From: Neocallimastix lanati (nom. inval.)
Taxonomy: Eukaryota > Neocallimastigomycota > Neocallimastigomycetes > Neocallimastigales > Neocallimastigaceae
Length of the DNA: 27,500 nucleotides
Direction: 5' to 3'
NCBI GenBank assembly: GCA_016946835.1
Contig: JACVTC010000035.1
Coordinates: forward strand, 1,360,001-1,387,500
A program made the position numbers and the translations under genes. The notes beneath the pieces were generated by a model. It was not told the origin of the DNA, ran no database searches, and was given only the letters and a program-made list of their open reading frames with translations. Below are positions 18,966-27,500 of the stretch, piece after piece. The number at the start of each line of letters is the position of its first letter. Positions within the stretch are counted from its first letter, which is position 1.

Positions 18966-20417
18966 ATGGAAGAAGTTGATGAACAAAATCCTCGTCTTCT
19001 AGACCAAGGAGAACAAAAGGAACATAATCGTACCTATAATATTTTTTGTTGGATTTTCCAAATAGGTGTTTGGGTAGCAGTAGTAGCTACTAGTATTTTA
19101 TATATTATGAATGAAAAAATAAAAACCTATATATATTTTATAGATATTATAGTATATATAATTTATTTAATTTTAGAATTTTGTTCTTCAACTTCTTCAT
19201 ATTTAATTCATAAAAAAAATGATCAACATATGTATGATAAAATGGGTGAAATATTTAAAACTCCTCCCAATATAAAATTTTTTGGTGAATGTTATCACTA
19301 TAGAACAGTACATTATACTGTTCAAACTAAAAATGGTCCTCGAACACAAACAAAAAGAGAAAAAGTTACTACACATACTGAAACCTATTATCTTCCATAT
19401 TATTCAGAAAGAGATGTTAGTGGTTTATTCATCCTTAACTGTGATAAAGCGCAAGTTCAAAAAAAGTATTATATTAAATTAAAGTTAAGAGAAGAAATCA
19501 ACTTTGCAGATGAAATATCTTATATGGATTATGAAAATGAAAAAAACGCTTTTTGGGAAAGAAATAGATATAGAGATACTTATTTTAATTTTTATGAAGA
19601 AAGAAATATCCCAGGAATGCATCACCATAACTTAGTTAGAATAACTGAAAATGAACCATACTTTGTTAAATTTATCTTTTTCTTCTTCTGTACAATATTC
19701 GCAAATGCAGAATTTTATAGATCATATATAAATTCACTTAGTGTTTATCAAAAATTTAATGTTAGAAAGCTTGTTTCTACTAGATATGATCTTAGTAATT
19801 CATCTTATCAAAATTTAATTCCTCAACTTCAATTCTATCTCCAACAATTTAATTATAAACCTGAATTTTATAATTATTTAAATAAGGATATAAGTGTTGA
19901 AATACCAACACTAGAAGAATTAGAATGTGCTAAACAATACAAAGATAAAATTCCAAAATATAGACTTACAGATGTCGGTACTGTTGTCGATAATCCTGCC
20001 TATGCTGATTATGACCCATCTGCACCTCCACCAGCCTATGCATCTATTGCAGGTGATGTTGCCCTTTCTGATGACCAAATCATGACTGAAGGAGGATTAC
20101 CACAAGGATTTAATCCATCTCAAGTCCAAAATAATACTCTCATACCAACAGCTCCTCAACAAGATCCTCCACAAAATCCTCCTCCACAGTATCCTCCTCC
20201 ACAATATCCAATACCACAGCAATATCCAATACCACAGCAATATCCAATACCACAGCAATATCCAATACCACAACAGTATGTACCTGTACCACAATATCCT
20301 ATACAACAATTTCCACTTTCCCAACAATATCCTCCACAAGAAATTTCGTTGCAATATACGAATAATTCTGATCAGCAAAATCTTCTTAATAAGCAGTCAC
20401 CATCAGAAAATAATTAA
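18966..20417 (+). CDS. TMEM151-family membrane protein
   Basis: This 483-residue protein has the layout of the TMEM151 family (known from animals as TMEM151A/B, function unclear). Two N-terminal helices lie at about 25-47 and 54-72. A conserved loop follows with CYHYRTVHYTV at 109-119 and THTETYYLPYYSERDVSG at 136-153, matching the family's Cys-Tyr-His-Tyr and Arg-Asp-Val-Ser motifs. Near 229-250 there is a hydrophobic stretch then EFYRSYI, equivalent to the family's helix and EYRT motif. The tail from about 340 is extra. It is rich in Pro, Gln and Tyr, with PSAP (351-354), PPAY (355-358), PTAP (394-397), two PPQY and a four-fold QYPIPQ repeat (413-436). Such motifs bind ESCRT-I and WW-domain ubiquitin ligases when cytosolic, but the tail's side of the membrane is uncertain. 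The ATG has A at -3 and G at +4. There is no intron and the stop is TAA. Confidence 0.85.
   Translation: MEEVDEQNPRLLDQGEQKEHNRTYNIFCWIFQIGVWVAVVATSILYIMNEKIKTYIYFIDIIVYIIYLILEFCSSTSSYLIHKKNDQHMYDKMGEIFKTPPNIKFFGECYHYRTVHYTVQTKNGPRTQTKREKVTTHTETYYLPYYSERDVSGLFILNCDKAQVQKKYYIKLKLREEINFADEISYMDYENEKNAFWERNRYRDTYFNFYEERNIPGMHHHNLVRITENEPYFVKFIFFFFCTIFANAEFYRSYINSLSVYQKFNVRKLVSTRYDLSNSSYQNLIPQLQFYLQQFNYKPEFYNYLNKDISVEIPTLEELECAKQYKDKIPKYRLTDVGTVVDNPAYADYDPSAPPPAYASIAGDVALSDDQIMTEGGLPQGFNPSQVQNNTLIPTAPQQDPPQNPPPQYPPPQYPIPQQYPIPQQYPIPQQYPIPQQYVPVPQYPIQQFPLSQQYPPQEISLQYTNNSDQQNLLNKQSPSENN
20202..20273 (+). repeat. 18-bp coding tandem repeat, 4 units
   Basis: Four in-frame copies of CAATATCCAATACCACAG encode QYPIPQ within the TMEM151-like tail. 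The units are identical except for the last base of the fourth. Near-perfect identity at synonymous sites points to recent expansion. Confidence 0.97.
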
Positions 20418-21257
20418 TTACTAACATCAAAACCATACTTAAAAAAAAAAAAAATAGAATAAAATAAAATAAAATAAAATATATATACGTATATATATAT
20501 AATTTTAGATTTTAAATATTTTTTTTATCGTAAATCATAATCTTTATATTTAAAATTAACATTTAATTTAGTAATTCAAAAATAATAATAATAATAATAA
20601 TATAAAATATATTTTAAAAAAAAAATAATAATAAATAAATAAATATTATAATAATAATAATAAAGTTATATAATAAATTTAATATGAAAATTAAAAATAT
20701 ATATATATATAATAATATTAATATTAATAAATATACAATAAAAAAATAATATTAATAATAAATATAAAATAAATTAATAACAGTAAGTATTTTAGTAATA
20801 ATAAAAAATATAATAAATTTAATATGAAAATAAAAATATATATATAAATAATATTAATAGTAAAATAAACTAATAATAATAATAAATAATTAATTAATTA
20901 ATTAATAAAATAAAGAATAAAAATCTATATAATAATATTAAATCTAATTAATATTCTTTTAATTTTATTTTATTTTCAATAGAATATGCATAACCTTCTT
21001 TTTTTTTTTTTTTTTTTGATATTGTTGTTGTTGCTATTTCTGTTGCTGTTTAATTTTTTTTTTTTTTTTTTTTATTTTGTTATATCAATATCAATCAATA
21101 ATAAATATAATTAATAATAATTATATATATATATATATATTTATATAATAAACATTTCTTAATAAATTTTCTTTTATTTTTATAAATCATTTTATATAAT
21201 AATTTTTCAAATGAAACAATTTTCTGCTATTATTTATCATAATAGATATTTTCTTTA
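20418..21257. other. Intergenic, 3' of TMEM151-like gene
   Basis: This is A/T sequence with AAT, TAA and TA tracts. An AAAAT-rich run at 20455-20480 is near the expected polyadenylation region of the upstream gene. A short GTTGTTGTTGCTATTTCTG stretch near 21024 is the only non-A/T word. No gene was seen. Confidence 0.6.
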
Positions 21258-21292
<35 letters not shown>

Positions 21293-21416
21293 AAAAAAAT
21301 AAAATTATTCAAATAATGGAACTGTATATAATAAAAATGTATGAATAAACTTTTATAAAATAAATTTTTTATTTATTTTAATATAGAGATATAGCATATA
21401 TAATTTTATTAAAATA

Positions 21417-21454
<38 letters not shown>

Positions 21455-21600
21455 AAAAAAATTAAATTATTCAAATAATGAAACTGTATATAATAAAAAT
21501 GTATGAATAAACTTTTATAAAATAAATTATTTATTTATTTTAAATATAGAGATATAATATATATAATTTTATTAAAATAATAAAAAAAAAAAAAAAAAAT
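21258..21600. repeat. 162-bp tandem duplication
   Basis: Two units, each an A run followed by GGAAAAAAAT and about 120 bases of mixed A/T sequence, start with GG at 21291 and 21453. Over the non-homopolymer part they differ at only a handful of positions. A third A run follows at about 21581 without the rest of the unit, so the duplication junction probably lies in the A run. Confidence 0.92.
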
Positions 21601-21742
21601 AGTTTAAATAATATTAATTAAAAGAATAAAAAATATAATAAATAATAAATTTATAATTTTTATATAGATTTATAATAGATATAATTATATATATATATTT
21701 ATTATTATTAAAATATAAGAATTAAAAAAAAAAAATTTTTTT

Positions 21743-21827
21743 TTTGTAAAATAAATTTATGTTTTTTTTTCTTGTTTTTTTTCTTGTTTTTTTGTAAAAT
21801 AAATCTATGTTTTTTTTTCTTTTCTTT

Positions 21828-21838
<11 letters not shown>
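21743..21838. repeat. 47-bp offset duplication in 3' flank
   Basis: The word TGTAAAATAAAT, T or C, then TATGTTTTTTTTTCTT occurs at about 21744 and 21791. Between and after the copies are CTTGTTTTTTTT repeats and a T run. This lies just downstream of the minus-strand gene ending at 21880. Confidence 0.8.
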
Positions 21839-21859
<21 letters not shown>

Positions 21860-21879
21860 TCTTAGCAGAAATATTAAAT

Positions 21880-22650
21880 TTAACTTCTTAAAAAACGTTT
21901 AGATCTTTTAACCCAAATGAAAAGACCAGCAGAAGAAATGGCAGCAGCACCAGCAAGTCCAGCAGCAATAGTAGTATCTGAGGAATTACTATTGTCCTCC
22001 CCCGATTCTTCAACGGCATTAGCATCATCCTCATCAAGAGTATCGGTGTCCTCCTTGCTATCTTTGAAATTCACTCTAATATCATCATCATTTTCCCTAT
22101 CATTGGTATCCCCCTTACTATCTTTGGAATTCACTCTAATATCATTATCATTTTTCCTTTTAATATCATTTTCCTTTATTTTATTTTTACCTTCCTCATG
22201 ACCATCTGAAACTTTACCAACATCACCAGTATCGATTAGAATTTCATTTGCATTTGCATTAGATGCAGTATCTTCAACCTTATTCACCTCGGCTTCATCA
22301 GTTTTACCTTCACTATAATTATTAGAAACTTCACTGACATTTGAAGTATTATTAAAGGCACTGGCATTAAGGTTATCTCCAGATGAAACACTATTACCAT
22401 TATTGCCTTCATCTGTAACAGTCAGATCATCAGGAACTTTATCTACAGAGGTGGAAACATTATCTTTAGTGGTATTAACATTAACTGTATTTAATTCAGG
22501 TTCAGAATTGATACTAGTATTATTAACAGAAACAGTATTAGCATTAGATTCAACTGGAGTAATAACACCTTCCTTAGCATCAGAAACTTCTACAGAAGCA
22601 GTAGCGAAAACAAAGGAGGTAATGACTAATAAGATAAATTGGAATTTCAT
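21880..22650 (-). CDS. Secreted/type I membrane protein, low complexity
   Basis: The 256-residue protein starts with a clear signal peptide (about residues 1-19, MKFQFILLVITSFVFATAS). It then has about 200 residues rich in Asn, Ser, Thr, Asp and Glu with many N-glycosylation sequons (for example near 43, 64, 95, 104, 111 and 223). It ends in one hydrophobic helix (about 227-247) followed by a basic tail, KRSKRFLRS. The basic end argues against a GPI anchor and for a single-pass protein with an outside N-terminus. No enzymatic domain is visible, so a cell-surface or wall-spanning role is a guess. Residues 170-180 and 190-200 are near copies (DIRVN, then S or F, then KDSK) from a 60-bp DNA duplication. 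The ATG has A at -3, lies six bases after a run of about 25 T on the coding strand, and the stop is TAA. Confidence 0.85.
   Translation of the reverse strand: MKFQFILLVITSFVFATASVEVSDAKEGVITPVESNANTVSVNNTSINSEPELNTVNVNTTKDNVSTSVDKVPDDLTVTDEGNNGNSVSSGDNLNASAFNNTSNVSEVSNNYSEGKTDEAEVNKVEDTASNANANEILIDTGDVGKVSDGHEEGKNKIKENDIKRKNDNDIRVNSKDSKGDTNDRENDDDIRVNFKDSKEDTDTLDEDDANAVEESGEDNSNSSDTTIAAGLAGAAAISSAGLFIWVKRSKRFLRS
22041..22160 (-). repeat. 60-bp in-frame coding duplication
   Basis: Two adjacent 60-base units, anchored by TTCACTCTAATATCA at 22070 and 22130, encode successive 20-residue segments of the secreted protein. They differ at a few bases, including Ser/Phe and Gly/Glu changes. Being a multiple of three, the duplication keeps the frame. 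Confidence 0.92.
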
Positions 22651-22680
22651 TTATCAAAAAAAAAAAAAAAAAAAAAAAAT
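22651..22680 (-). promoter_or_regulatory. Poly(T) tract at start of leader
   Basis: On the coding strand a run of about 25 T ends six bases before the ATG of the secreted protein gene. It lies in the 5' UTR or core promoter and could exclude nucleosomes, as long T runs do in yeasts. That function is inference, because such runs occur throughout this window. Confidence 0.35.
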
Positions 22681-22929
22681 TATTTACTTATTTATCTATT
22701 ATACTAAACTAATTAAAGTAATCGAATACTGAATAAGAATAAATATATGATTAAAATATATATATTTAAATATATATATAATAAAAATAAAAATAAATAT
22801 GAAAATAATTTAAATAAAATAAAAATAATAATAATATTATTATTATGGGTTTATATATTAGATAATAATAATAATAATAATATATCAAAAATAATATAAT
22901 TAATATTTATTATGAAGTATATAATATTA

Positions 22930-22968
<39 letters not shown>

Positions 22969-23848
22969 AAAGTATTTATATAGAAAAAAAGATATCTAAT
23001 AAATAAGTTAAATAAGTTTAATAATATTTCTTTTAAAACATTATAATTGGTGCAATTTTTTAAAATAATAAAAATAATATTTTAAAAAAAATATATAAAT
23101 ATATATGTTTATTATTATTATTAAAAACTATATATAACATTCTTACCATTTTAAATCATTAAATATCAAATATCAAAGAAATCTATTGTAATAGTTAATC
23201 ATAAAATATTTTTTTTAATCATTAAATAAAAAAAAATTATGATTATTATTTATTATTTAAACATTATTGTTAAACATATAATTATTGTTAAATAATAAAT
23301 AATATGTATGGTATTACATGATTTATGATTTAATTATTTCACTCATTTTAATATAAACAAAAAAAAAAAAAAAAAAAAGTGACTTGTATTGACAATTATT
23401 AAGAAAATTGGGATTGAACTTATTATTTACATCCAATTTAAATAAAACAAAAAAAATTTTTAATAAAAAATATTTTGGTAGGACGACCAATAAGGTGGAA
23501 ATGTTTTAATATATCAATTTTTAAATTTGATTTTAATGATATTTTTTATGTTATCCTACCATTATCTTTATAATATATTTTACATTATTTATTTTAATAT
23601 GATTTCACTCATATAAGTTTATCATTTATTATTTAATTGAAACTCTTTATCATCAATTATAATAAATAATTTATATATATACCGAATAAAAATAAATATT
23701 TATTATTATTAATAGTTATAATTGACATTTGTAATTATATTCATAATTAGTTTTTTAGTATTAATCGTATATTATTTTTTGATAATAAAGATGGACATTT
23801 CAATGAAATAAAAATAATTCAAATACATTTTTATTTTATTTTATTTTA
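22681..23848. other. Intergenic A/T sequence
   Basis: No gene was seen. A runs lie at about 22931-22963 and 23360-23378. A less biased stretch at 23470-23570 has TGGTAGGA at its left and TCCTACCA at its right, a short inverted repeat too small to class as an element. Confidence 0.6.
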
Positions 23849-24549
23849 TTTTTATTAATACTTTACTCTTTTATATTACTTCAGTATTTATTTTATTTTA
23901 TTTTATTTTATTTTATTTTATTTTATTTTATTTTATTTTATTTATTTTATTTTATTTTATTTTATTTTATTTTATTTTATTTTATTTTATTTTATTTTAT
24001 TTTATTTTATTTTATTTTATTTTATTTTATTTTATTCAATCTGTAATTTATATTCACATTCTACTATTTATTTTATTTTATTTTATTTTATTCAATCTGT
24101 AATTTATATTCACATTCTACTATTTATTTTATTTTATTTTATTTTATTCAATCTGTAATTTATATTCACATTCTACTATTTATTTTATTTTATTTTATTT
24201 TATTCAATCTGTAATTTATATTCACATTCTACTATTTATTTTATTTTATTTTATTCAATCTGTAATTTTCACATTCTACTATTTATTTTATTTTATTTTA
24301 TTTTATTTTATTTTATTTTATTTTATTTTATTTTATTTTATTTTATTTTATTTTATTTTATTTTATTTTATTTTATTTTATTTTATTTTATTTTATTTTA
24401 TTTTATTTATTTTATTTTATTTTATTTTATTTTATTTTATTTTATTTTATTTTATTTTATTTTATTTTATTTATTTTATTTTATTTTATTTTATTTTATT
24501 TTATTTTATTTTTATTAATACTTTACTCTTTTATATTACTTCACTATTT
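23849..24549 (+). repeat. ATTTT satellite block with 56-bp minisatellite
   Basis: Pure TTTTA pentanucleotide arrays (about 23887-24032 and 24278-24508) enclose five copies of a 56-base unit. Each unit begins CAATCTGTAATTTATATTC, starting at 24037, 24093, 24149, 24205 and 24256; the last is 5 bases shorter. Each unit is itself part unique sequence and part TTTTA repeats. The block is framed by a 41-base direct repeat (TTTATTAATACTTTACTC-containing) at 23849-23889 and 24509-24549, exactly 660 bases apart and differing at one base. Occasional four-base TTTA slips interrupt the pentamers. It is non-coding. Confidence 0.96.
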
Positions 24550-25760
24550 ATTTTATTTTATTTATTTTATTTTATTTTATTTTATGTTGTTTTGTTTTAT
24601 TTATATTTAATTTGTATTTATTATTTTTATCAATTCTATATCATGAAAAATAATATTATATAAATATTTATCTTAACTCTATTTTAATTAAAGAATAATA
24701 ATAGTAATAATAGTAATAATAGTAATAATAATAATAAAGTAAACATAAAAGATGAAAATAATAAATAAAAAAGATTAACAAATATTTAATAATTTATTAA
24801 AAAATAATATTAATATTATAATAATAATAGAACAAAATATTATATTTGTAACGGATTTATTATTACTATTTATTAGTATTATTATTTATTATTATTATTT
24901 TATTATAACTAATAATATTATTTTTATTTTATTATAATTATCTTAATATTTTATATTTTTTATTATTAAAATATATATAAATTAATATATAATAAATTAC
25001 ATAAATTAGTAATAATAGTAATAAATTAAATATATAAACAATATTATATATTATTATATATTTATATATTATATTATTCATTTAATAATTATTATATTTC
25101 TATATAAAATAAAAATAAAAACTACAAAATTTTATAATTATTTATAAAATAAAATAGGTCTATTTATATTCTTCAGAAAATATATATATATTGATAATTA
25201 ATTGACATTCACTATTATTTTTAAAATTTACTTCCTTAATTAGAAAAGCTTTATTAATTATTATTATTAAAATATTTATAATTTTCGAAAGCAAAATAAA
25301 AAATATTAAGAATACCTATAATTTAAAAAAAAAAAAATATTGTTATTGGTAAATATATCTACCATAAAAATTTATTAAATAATAACATATATTGTACATT
25401 AGATTTTTTTTATATTTTTACCATCATCTAAAGAAAATTTTTTATAATTTTATTTATTTAAGAATAATAAATATTGGGTATTTTAGCATTATTTAATATT
25501 AATGCTTGCTTGCATTCATCTTTAATTTATTTACTTTTGTATTAATGACAACACATATTTCAATATTTATGATTTACAATTATTAAAGATCTATTCATTT
25601 TTTTATAGTTTTATTATTATCGTTTTTTTTTTATAATTAATCAAGATAAAAAATTATATATATAGTAAGATAAATATATATATATATATAAAAGTTGTAT
25701 AACATTGTATATTTATTTTATTATAATATATATTACATAAAAATTTTTATCTAATAATGA
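24550..25760. other. Intergenic A/T sequence
   Basis: ATTTT repeats fade out to about 24600. (AAT) and (AATAGT) repeats follow near 24700. The rest is A/T sequence without a gene that I can see. Confidence 0.65.
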
Positions 25761-26096
25761 GGGTTAGGTATTTTAATATCAAAAAAGAATCTAGTACGTT
25801 TCGTAATCGTGCATTTTGCAATGTGGCATGTTTTAATAATTAAATAAATAATAATTAAATAAATAATAATTAAATAAATAATTAATATTCTTTTTTTATA
25901 TATAATTTATTAATATTCAGTTGTAAAAATAATTTTTTATAATTCTTTTTTAATAGAATATATTATATTTCTTTTCAAATAATAATTATTTAAATATTTA
26001 TTTATAATTTTATAGAATATCTTAAAAATGTATGGCTTTATTTTAAAAATATACGCCACATTGTGACATGCATCAAAAAATAAAATAAACTAACCT
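25761..26096. mobile_element. Possible MITE with imperfect TIRs
   Basis: The two ends are related as inverted repeats. The outer words are GGTTAG at 25762-25767 and CTAACC at 26090-26095. The inner words are CAATGTGGC at 25819-25827 and GCCACATTG at 26055-26063, with TGCAT-like bases next to each. The left end has about 25 extra bases between the two blocks. The inside is A/T only and includes three TAATTAAATAAA units. Its size of about 336 bp and lack of coding capacity fit a miniature DNA transposon. I could not find a convincing target-site duplication, so this is tentative. Confidence 0.5.
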
Positions 26097-26109
26097 TTTA
26101 TATTATTTT

Positions 26110-27430
26110 AAATAGTATAAAGGATTAGCTTTTTTAGAAAATCAGCTGATACAAAAACAAAATTCTTAATCAGAAACAGAAAAGAATTTTGTAAACTTAA
26201 TGTTAGAAGTACTCAAAGATAAATATCAATAAGAAGAAATCAATGAAGTACCAAAGCATTTTAGAAGGTTAGAAATCATAAAAGCCAAAAATGATAAATA
26301 AATCTTTTGGAATACATTAAGGAATTTTTGACATCAAATAAAAGTTAGAAAAAAAAAAAAAAAAAAATTAAATAAGTTTATAAAACTCTCTCTTTAAAGG
26401 ACTACCAGAGGAACAAATAGATTTTTTAGGAAATAAAGTACACTATTTCATATGATGTTAATAAAATATCATATTAGAAGATATGAAGAAACAAATTAGA
26501 TAATATAAAATTTTTATTCAAAAAAAAAGAATAAAAAAAAAAAAAGAATATATCCTATGTTTTTATAGAAAAAAGATAAAGGTAAAAAATAAAAATTAAT
26601 GTAGTATTCTCAAAGGCTATAATCAGGATGATATTTATGAGAAATATAATGTTGAAAGAAAAAGAGATAATAAGAAAAAACGTTGTTATTTGTGGGATAG
26701 TATTGAGCATTTTAGTCTACAAAAAAAAAAAACCTTTCAATAATATAAAATACATTACAGATTTAGGAGATGAAATTAATTCAATAATATTGAACTAAAT
26801 ATTATGATAGTGATTTAGATAATAAAAGCAATACAATTGAAATAAAAGAAATAAATTTTGTTGAAACTAAAAATAACATTTAAGAAATAAACTTTTGTGA
26901 AATATAAAATTGTTACTACTTTAGATAATTTAACTATTATTATTAAAGATGAAATTATTATTTGTATTTATTTCAGCTTTTTTAGTTTGATAGTACCTAT
27001 TCAGTTAAAAGAAAAGGTAATTCTATTAAAGGTGAATATTTTGAATTAGACCACACATGAATAAAAATTATATGAAAATAATGATTCAATATAACAACTT
27101 ATTAAATATGTGTCTTTTTTCTGACTATAATTTGAAAATAATATCAATAATAACAAAAATATTTTGAAGAATTCGAATATTTTGAATATTGATTATAATT
27201 TTCCAGAAAATAAAATAAAAAAGCAATTTAAATAAAAAATAATTTAGATGAAAATATTAAAAAGCTTAGTAATAAAAATATTTTATTTAAAAAAAAAATT
27301 TTTTTTAATAATAAAAAATTCGTTCAAAATTGATCGAAAAGCAAAAATTAAAAAGTTGGAATTCGAATCTAATTCGTTAACTGAGGAAAATTTAGACTGT
27401 ACTTCGACGGTTTAAGTAAAAATTATTAGC
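26110..27430 (+). pseudogene. Decayed LTR-retrotransposon gag region
   Basis: Several stop-broken stretches on the plus strand read like one old polyprotein. They are ENQLIQKQNS, SETEKNFVNLMLEVLKDKYQ and EEINEVPKHFRRLEIIKAKNDK; then, after an A run and a frame change, LFKGLPEEQIDFLGNKV; then GYNQDDIYEKYNVERKRD leading into KKRCYLWDSIEHFSLQK. The last piece matches the spacing of a retroviral-type CCHC zinc knuckle, but the second Cys, the Gly and the final Cys are lost. Farther on, FDSTYSVKRK near 26986 may be a worn DSG-type protease site, and NSFKIDRKAKIKKLEFE lies near 27325. Most stops in the first part are TAA where glutamine would fit. The order gag, knuckle, protease fits an LTR element, either copia or gypsy. 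It probably continues beyond the window. Confidence 0.6.
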
Positions 27431-27500
27431 TTATTAATTAAGGTATAAAATTATTAAAAATAGCAAAATTTTCTTGTAAACAAAAGATTTTATTATAATA

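Noticed and set aside
20097-20378. 93-codon Trp/Leu/Arg repeat on the minus strand
   Set aside because: It is the antisense reading of the QYPIPQ repeat in the TMEM151-like gene.
21917-22201. 94-codon Ser/Leu-rich plus-strand frame (and 22403-22732)
   Set aside because: They are antisense shadows of the secreted protein gene, which has a proper signal peptide and membrane anchor on the minus strand.
23474-23559. Small element with TGGTAGGA/TCCTACCA ends
   Set aside because: The inverted words are only eight bases, with no further pairing or target-site duplication, so the support is too weak.
23885-24508. CRISPR-like array of 56-bp repeats
   Set aside because: The units are contiguous, with no variable spacers, and are partly made of ATTTT. 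It is a minisatellite in eukaryotic DNA.

Overview
The window looks like nuclear DNA of a very A+T-rich eukaryote. Genes are far apart and uninterrupted, and long stretches between them are almost pure A/T with dozens of 18-50 nt A or T runs. My best guess is an anaerobic gut fungus (Neocallimastigomycota). The reasons are the extreme A+T bias with homopolymer runs, a bacterial-type NhaC antiporter gene without introns, and a small secreted Ser/Asn/Asp-rich protein ending in one membrane helix plus a basic tail. This is inference, because no rRNA or other marker is present. A dictyostelid-like protist is the main alternative, but the proteins lack the poly-Gln and poly-Asn tracts usual there. 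All three intact genes end in TAA, so the code appears standard.

Layout. 1-3500: intergenic DNA with homopolymers, short tandem duplications and one copy of a dispersed repeat. 3500-5550: a nested retroelement zone. A 5'-truncated LINE copy (minus strand, 3929-5306) is bracketed by an 11-bp target-site duplication and sits beside a related, older LINE fragment. The whole zone is flanked by a 16-bp direct repeat. 6397-7821 (minus): an intact NhaC-type Na+/H+ antiporter. Near-identical arms of about 110-125 bp lie in inverted orientation on either side of it (5393-5519 and 8221-8330). 7822-14310: a desert of simple sequence. 14311-15060: the second dispersed-repeat copy and a large ATT microsatellite. 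15270-16150 (minus): a Ty1/copia pol relic with an internal deletion, three stops and a 20-bp hairpin at its end. 16318-16430: a Pro/Gln-rich coding scrap. 18966-20417 (plus): an intact TMEM151-family membrane protein with a Pro/Gln/Tyr-rich tail. 21880-22650 (minus): a secreted or type I membrane protein. 23849-24549: an ATTTT satellite with an embedded 56-bp minisatellite. 25761-26096: a possible MITE with imperfect terminal inverted repeats. 26110-27430 (plus, probably running off the end): a decayed LTR-retrotransposon gag region.

The three intact genes show no operon-like or pathway link. They are a sodium/proton exchanger, a membrane protein of unknown role and a cell-surface protein. 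Everything else is retroelement debris or simple repeats. I found no clear new multi-gene system. The items most worth a second look are the inverted arms around the NhaC gene, the datable LINE-in-LINE insertion, the sorting-motif-rich tail of the TMEM151-like protein, the satellite block and the candidate MITE.
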